A stretch of 64,000 nt of DNA from Ehretia macrophylla (Eukaryota > Streptophyta > Magnoliopsida > Boraginales > Ehretiaceae): the NCBI GenBank assembly GCA_037974665.1, contig CM075780.1, positions 4,188,501 through 4,252,500 on the forward strand, given 5' to 3'. Below the pieces are notes generated by a model. The model searched no databases and had not been told where the DNA came from. It saw only the letters and a program-made list of their open reading frames with translations. The translations under genes and the position numbers were made by a program. This document shows positions 58,832 to 64,000 of this stretch, piece by piece. The stretch's first letter is position 1; every line of letters starts with the position of its first letter.

Positions 58832-61740
58832 TCATCATTAGGCACATTGTCATCGGATACCTGTACCTGTTCTTCTTCACCTGTGATGAAAAATAGGGTG
58901 AGTCCTTATGAACTCAGCGAGGGGGAAACGAGAAATACATTTTGAAACTCATTTTCCTGTTCAATTATGAAAACTCCTTTTTGAAAGCATGTCATGTATT
59001 ACAAATAATAAGGTACGCAAATATATGAAACAAATCGAGTAACAGATACATTTCCCAATCATTTCAAGGATACGGTGAGCATTTGCTCTCAATATCAATT
59101 TCGATTCATTTTGTGCGGCCGACTTCAATAATCCACTTATCGCTTCCAATTGGGTGTACTCAGAATGTACCCCGAAACCTATGACCCAACTCTCCGAGGG
59201 TAGAATGCCAAGCGAGAGAGGGAATTGGACCATGGTAGTCACGGTAGCACCGGCAAGCCCGATGCCGCCCGGCGTGCGTGAAACGCTACCATGCCACAAT
59301 GAAAGGTTGCAACCTCGTATGCAATGCACATTTATAACATTTGACATATCACATTAGGGGGACAACAAAGTAGGTCAGCTCCGAGCAGTTATAAGATCGC
59401 ACGTTGTCAAGTAGTCAAACAAGGCAAGATAAGACAAGTAATTTCAATTGAAAGGCATATAGAGCCATATGAACATTAAACGGGCAGCCATGTAACACAT
59501 GCAAGTCAAGCCATATAACTCATTTCGAAGTCCACGTAATCAAGTGATACAATTATTCAACATGCAACAACATCTACGGGGGTTTGGTTGCAAGAAAAGC
59601 TTATTTGACAACATGCAATGGTCAAAATCACATTTGAAGTTATAAGACATTTACGGGCAGCCCACTAAGCATATAATTTCCACACAACATCCAAATGATC
59701 AACACTTAGCAAAACTACCTAGTCATTAGGGTTTCCATTTCGTGTATATTCATGCAATTTGAGCCTCAACCCAACTCAAAATCAATCTCAAACCATGCAT
59801 CATTTAATTCAACATCCTCAAACATTCAATACAGTCCACACAACATCCCGTAGCTACAATCCCAAGCATTTCATTCAACAAGAGGAGTCACAACAATTTT
59901 TTTCTAAGTACAACATTAAGTGAAACCCTTACTGCATTAGGCTGTTTTCTCACAATCAATAGGATGATCAAACAATCTCCAAATCCAGTGAATAAGATGT
60001 AAAATTAAAGCTTAAGAAGTTAAAAAAAATCAGAAACAAACCTTGCATCAATTGGAGTTCGGAATCATTAGTTATAGCCGAAACAGTGAGATAGCACAAA
60101 ACTGTCCAGATTTGCACACTTTTCCGAAATTTACGTTTTTGAGGTCCTTAGGATCAGTTTTAGCCTTGGTCCATTTCTGAAAAAATTGTCCAGAACTGAA
60201 AACTCTAGCAGCACACCAAATTTCATGCATTTTTGGACATCATTTACTAAGTCAAATTTGGTTCGTTCCACAAGGTCAGTGCATCTGCCAAAACCTGCTT
60301 CATTTTTCCAGATTTCCAGAGTCGGACACATTTTAAAGATTTGCCATTTTGAGGACCTTAGAGTCAAAATTAGCTTCGGCCTATTTCTGGGAAACATGTT
60401 CAAAACTGTCCAGATTAGTCACCTACCAATTTTCAAGCATTTTCAACATCATTTTCTTAGCTAAACTTACCTCGAAACAGACTGTTCACAGAGCTGTCAA
60501 CAATTCGACTTCACCTAGCATCACTTTCAAGCCAAGATCTTGCCATGCATGGTTGTTTAAGCTTATGAACGACCATATAACTCAATTACAGAAGCAAATA
60601 CATACATTTATGAGCATGCATGTGAATTTTTGAAGAGTTTTCAAAGGTTTTAGCCCTCACCTTAGCAATCAACCAAAAGATGCTCAAAAACCTTGTTGAA
60701 GCTCAAATCTTCTCTTTTCCTTTGCCTAGCCGAAATCCCAACTAGCTTTTCTCTATTTTTCCTAGCTTAGTGATCAATCTCTTAGCACATGCATGAGGTT
60801 AGAACATGAAGAAAAGAAATGGATGCCAAGAAGCTTACCTAGGCCGAATAGAGTCTTCAATGCACATGCATGTGTGATTTTCACTTCCTAGCTAGCTCGA
60901 TTGAGGTCCTTTGCTTGTGGCTTGCTTGGTTTAGCTATGGTGTGAAGAAGAGAAGCTATGGAGGTAGAAAACTCAGCCAAGGCGGAGAATGAGAGAGGAA
61001 AATTGAGAGAGAAGTGAGAGAAGTTGAAGGAAATGAGAGAATATGACAAAAGTGATGGCTTTGCAATTTCTTTGAGGAGCATGTCGGCATTGGGCAGTCC
61101 AATTTCAGCATTTTGTGTCTTCAATGTGCAATTTGAAATTCCTAGGATGGGCAAGAGTGATGTGGCCGAAAATGGTGTGCAAATGGTAGGGTTTTTGAGC
61201 AATTTTTTAAGCATTTGTGTCATAGAATGTCATAATGTGTCTAGGAATTAAGTTAAATTGAATAAGCATGCATAAATACCACCTAGAGGTCGGCCAAGCA
61301 TGTGAAAATTTCTGAATTTTGTCTTCGTTGAGCTTATTTTATTGCTTTTGTTTGGAAGTGCAAAAAGAAAAAGAATAAAGAATGAAGAATGTTTAGTGTT
61401 TGGTGCATTTTTTGTCTACTAGTGAGTTGAATTAGGATTATTATATTGATAGTGGATTTTGTAGGATTGTTTAATAGTCTAGTGCTCCGTGAAAGATGCT
61501 TTCTTGATTAGCGTGAAGGCACGCTTTCCTTGGTCCAGGGCACGCACTACGAGGTAGGACACGAACTACGAGGCGAACGCACGTTTTTCAAGTAAATGCA
61601 CGCAACCCTAAATGAATGCACGTAATTCAATGCATGGCACATAAAATGAACACAGTTCTTAAACCTAGGTCAAGGCACGCAAATCTAGATTAGGACACAC
61701 GAAATGAGGTATCGCACGCAAATCGGGGTCGGGCCTCACA
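58832..61740 (-). mobile_element. Truncated LTR, same family and orientation as the left LTR
   Basis: Aligns by eye with 3133-6245, including the block at 59110-59330 and the terminus GGTCGGGCCTCACA. The other terminus (TGTCACG) is missing. The frame at 60888-61223 on the minus strand is homologous to 5116-5460 in the left LTR, is poorly conserved and shows no domain, so I leave it uncalled. On the right the LTR is followed by a polypurine tract and pol, on the left by leader-like sequence. This LTR therefore has internal sequence on both sides, as when two tandem elements share one LTR. Confidence 0.8.
61520..61735. repeat. Short form of the LTR minisatellite
   Basis: Imperfect units built on GCACGNA and ACGAGG, as at 5715-6230 but about 215 bp in place of 515 bp. 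Confidence 0.6.
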
Positions 61741-61753
61741 TCCTCCCCTCCTT
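61741..61753 (-). other. Polypurine tract of the retrotransposon
   Basis: The minus strand reads AAGGAGGGGAGGA directly before the LTR start TGTGAGGCCC. It would prime plus-strand DNA synthesis in the retroelement cycle. It fixes the LTR boundary at 61740 and the element's direction. Confidence 0.85.
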
Positions 61754-61769
61754 AAAAGAATTTCATCCC

Positions 61770-62133
61770 GAAATTCAATATTACCTTGAAATAAAGCTGG
61801 ATATTGCTGCTCCATCTAGTCTCGCCTTTCCCACGTTGCTTCTTCGACTCCATGATGATCCCACAGCACCTTCACCATTGGTATAGTTCTGTTGCGCAAC
61901 TCCCGATCCTACTGGTCTAGGATCCGAATGGGCTTCTCCTCGTAAGACAAGTTCTCCTGAAGCTGTAACGGCTCTGGCTCCAAGATATGCGATGGATCAG
62001 GATGATACTTCCGCAGCATCGAAACATGAAAGACGTCGTGAATATTGGAGAGAATCTGGGGTAGTGCTAGGCGATACGCCAACTTGCCAACCTTCTCGAT
62101 TATCTCGAATGGTCCTACAAACCTCGGGCTCAA
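61770..62133 (-). pseudogene. Integrase C-terminal part (GPY/F and chromodomain-like region), broken
   Basis: The frame at 61909-62133 (74 codons) starts with the GPY/F module (GPF at residues 7-9) and goes on with HVSMLRKY and [13 protein letters not shown], typical of plant Ty3/gypsy integrase tails. It is out of frame with the integrase core (frameshift near 62133-62140). A TAG follows LDQ at 61906-61908, and another stop interrupts the sequence around 61820-61825. The part past the first stop still resembles the TIP.VKVLW...EEATWE motif of chromovirus integrase ends. The tail runs to the polypurine tract. It is non-functional as it stands. Confidence 0.8.
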
Positions 62134-63155
62134 CTTCTACCCTTGCCATGCTTAATCAATCCCCTCCGAGGTGATATCTTCAAGAACACCTTGTCGCCAA
62201 CCTCAAACTCGAGACTCCGTCTCCGACGGTCTGCATAACTCTTCTGCTTGCTCTGGGCGGTAAGCATCCGTTTCCGGATGAGGTGGACATTATCAACAGT
62301 CTTCATCAGTTCAGATAAAAGGGTCGGGTCAAAGGTCTTCGTCTCACCTACTTCATCCCAGTAAATTGGGGATCGACACTTACGTCCATACAACACCTCA
62401 AATGGGGCCATCCCGATAGTGGCCTGATAACTGTTATTATAAGCGAACTCCGCTAAAGACAGATATTTCTCCCAACCTTTCCTGAAGTCAAAAACACACG
62501 CCCTCAGCATATCCTCCAAAATCTGAATAGTCCTCTCCGATTGCCCATCAGTCTGAGGGTGATAAGCCGTGCTAAAACTCAACTTCATTCCCAAAGCTTC
62601 TTGCAATCTCTTCCAAAATCGGGAAGTAAAACAAGGATCCCTATCTGATACAATACTCACAGGCATCCCGTGCAATCTTGCAATCTCCGCTACATACATA
62701 TCTCCCAGTTTCTCAGGACTATCCTCCTTGTTCATCGGTAAGAAGTGCACCGACTTAGTCAACCTATCCACTATAACCCAAACGACGTCATGACCCTTTC
62801 GTGATCTAGGCAGGTCCATAACAAAATTCATAGTGATATGTTCCCATTTCCATTGAGGAATCTCCAACGGCTGAAGTAAACCTGCGGGCCATTGATGTTC
62901 TGCTTTGACTCTCTGGCAAGTCAAACACCGTGCTACAAACTCTGCAATTTCTCCTTTCATGTTATTCCACCAATAGCGTTGCTTCAAATCCCGATACATC
63001 TTTGTTCCGCCGGGGTGAATAGTATATCTTGAATTATGGGCTTCCGCAAGAATCTTCTTTTTCAGCTTCGGCTCGTTTGGATGACAAATCCGGTTCCTAA
63101 ACCTCCAAACACCATCATCATGAAACTTAATATCTGCATTGCTTTCCTTGATCTT
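62130..63155 (-). pseudogene. Ty3/gypsy integrase, zinc finger and catalytic core
   Basis: An open stretch from just after a stop at 63156-63158 down to 62130. The first part carries the two histidines of the HHCC zinc finger (AEAH and YTIH); counted from the internal methionine at 62999, C25 and C28 complete it. In the core, the D,D35E triad should be D-D-E. The second D (SDRD, residue 119) and E155 (QSERT) are present with 35 residues between them, but the first aspartate, in the usual MDF motif, is asparagine (MNF, residue 58; codon 62826-62828). That change should abolish strand transfer. NNSYQATIGMAPFEVLYGR is a typical family motif. The frame ends early by a frameshift near 62133-62140. 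Same reading frame as the RNase H part upstream. Confidence 0.88.
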
Positions 63156-63989
63156 CTAAAATTGTTGGTCCTTCTGTTGAGCCTCTCGTAACTCAGACAA
63201 CAAAGTCGATTGAACTTGGGTAGTGGCAAAAAGTAACCCCTTCTGAGTCAATTGTGGTTTCCACAGAAAGGCTTCCTCCAACAACTCCTGCACCTTGACT
63301 TCCAGTTTTGCCATGCTTGCTTTTCTGCTTAAGGCATCTGCAACTACATTTGCTTTACCAGGCACGTACTTGATTGAGCAGTTATAATCATCCAAAAGCT
63401 CCATCCACCGCCTTTGCCTCATATTCAACTCCTTTTGTGAGAACAAGTATTTCAAGCTCTTATGATCAGTAAATACCTCAAACTTGTTACCCCACAGATA
63501 ATGCCTCCATTTTTTGAGTGCAAACACAATGGCCGCTAACTCCAAATCATGCGTCGGGTAATTCATCTCATACGGCTTTGGTTTCCTAGAAGCATATGCA
63601 ATCACTCTTCCATTTTGCATCAACACACAACCCAATCCTTCTTTTGAAGCATCGCTATAGATTACAAAGCCTTGACTCCCTTCAGGTAATGCAAGAACAG
63701 GTGTGGTAGTCAATCTTTTCTTCAACTCTTGGAAGCTGCTCTCACACTTATCATCCCACACGAACTTGGTTTTCTTTTGAGTGAGCTTTGTAAGTGGTCC
63801 TGCAATCTTAGAAAAGTCCTTCACGAATCTCTGATAATAGCCGGCTAGACCAAGAAAACTCCGAATCTCCGTAACATTTTCCGGCTTCTTCCAAGACATC
63901 ACAGCATCAATCTTTGCTGGATCCACTGCTATTCCCTCTTGGGATATGATATGCCCCAAAAAATGCAATATGCTGCAACCAAAATTCAC
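63156..63989 (-). pseudogene. Ty3/gypsy reverse transcriptase C-terminus and RNase H
   Basis: 277 codons. Residues 10-70 hold the end of RT ([32 protein letters not shown]). RNase H follows, with all four acidic residues: D113 (YSDAS), E150 (HDLELAA), D175 (TDHKSL) and D218 (VADALSR). It ends at a TAG (63156-63158), after which the same frame goes on into integrase, so a single nonsense codon splits pol. The apparent start at 63989 is not a real start. The RT motif KCEFWL is in another frame just upstream (about 63967-63996), and an A6 run at 63957-63963 (T6 in the gene) is the likely site of a 1-base shift. The rest of RT lies beyond the right edge. Confidence 0.88.
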
Positions 63990-64000
63990 ACTTGCTAAAC
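63967..64000 (-). pseudogene. Reverse transcriptase fragment, cut by the window edge
   Basis: The minus strand encodes SKCEFWL, a conserved motif of Ty3/gypsy RT, in the frame used before the A6 homopolymer shift. Only about 11 codons are in the window. Confidence 0.65.

Noticed and set aside
58705..58896. 63-codon + strand frame at the right array border
   Set aside because: It crosses the leader/LTR deletion junction, is low complexity and has no counterpart on the left.
62569..62793. Plus-strand frame of 74 codons opposite integrase
   Set aside because: It is a shadow of the minus-strand integrase core, which carries clear family motifs.

Overview
This is plant nuclear DNA. About 52 kb of the 64 kb (6246-58629) is one head-to-tail 5S rDNA array on the + strand. 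The 119-bp gene and its internal control region are of plant type, and the flanks are Ty3/gypsy LTR retrotransposon sequence with a plant-type initiator-Met tRNA primer-binding site (TGGTATCAGAGC). No protein-coding host gene is visible. The species cannot be named from the sequence; a eudicot-like seed plant is my guess.

Layout. (1) 1-2458: non-coding internal region of a minus-strand retroelement. (2) 2459-2472: its PBS. (3) 2486-6245: a complete 3.76-kb LTR (TGTCACG...CCTCACA on the + strand) whose outer edge lies 2 bp before the first 5S gene. (4) 6246-58629: the 5S array. I located 77 gene sequences by eye: 74 full length, two 3'-truncated (18423, 23793) and one 3' fragment (25054). There is also one unit with no gene at all (around 48620) and one 845-bp unit with an internal spacer duplication (50391-51235). 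The commonest period is 677 bp. (5) 58630-58831: leader-like sequence. (6) 58832-61740: a truncated LTR of the same family and orientation as the left one. (7) 61741-61753: polypurine tract. (8) 61770-64000: a decayed minus-strand pol gene (C-terminal RT, RNase H, integrase) running off the right edge.

Each 5S unit carries a TATA-like element near -27, a C at -1 (in nearly all copies), the internal control region, and T-run terminators (T4 then about T8) just after the gene. A telo-box-like TTAGGGTT follows the terminator in most spacers, and two TGGGCC motifs lie near -80 and -67. The transcription logic is thus intact in most units, but the genes are strikingly heterogeneous. By eye no copy equals the array consensus; the best (13006, 45254, 51913) differ at two positions, and many have 4-10 changes, mostly C-to-T or G-to-A. 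This looks like an ageing, weakly homogenised 5S locus rather than a uniform active array.

The array is a mosaic of multi-unit duplications: a nearly identical run at 6925-9177; a four-unit block repeated with a 2.7-kb period (9177-14577); a block of about 5.4 kb duplicated in tandem (17640-23005 and 23006-28980, the second with an extra 545-bp partial unit); and a third copy of a three-unit cassette (32370-34038) placed inside another unit, with a half-unit duplicated on both sides. Small open reading frames recurring once per unit on both strands are by-products of the repeat and are not annotated as genes.
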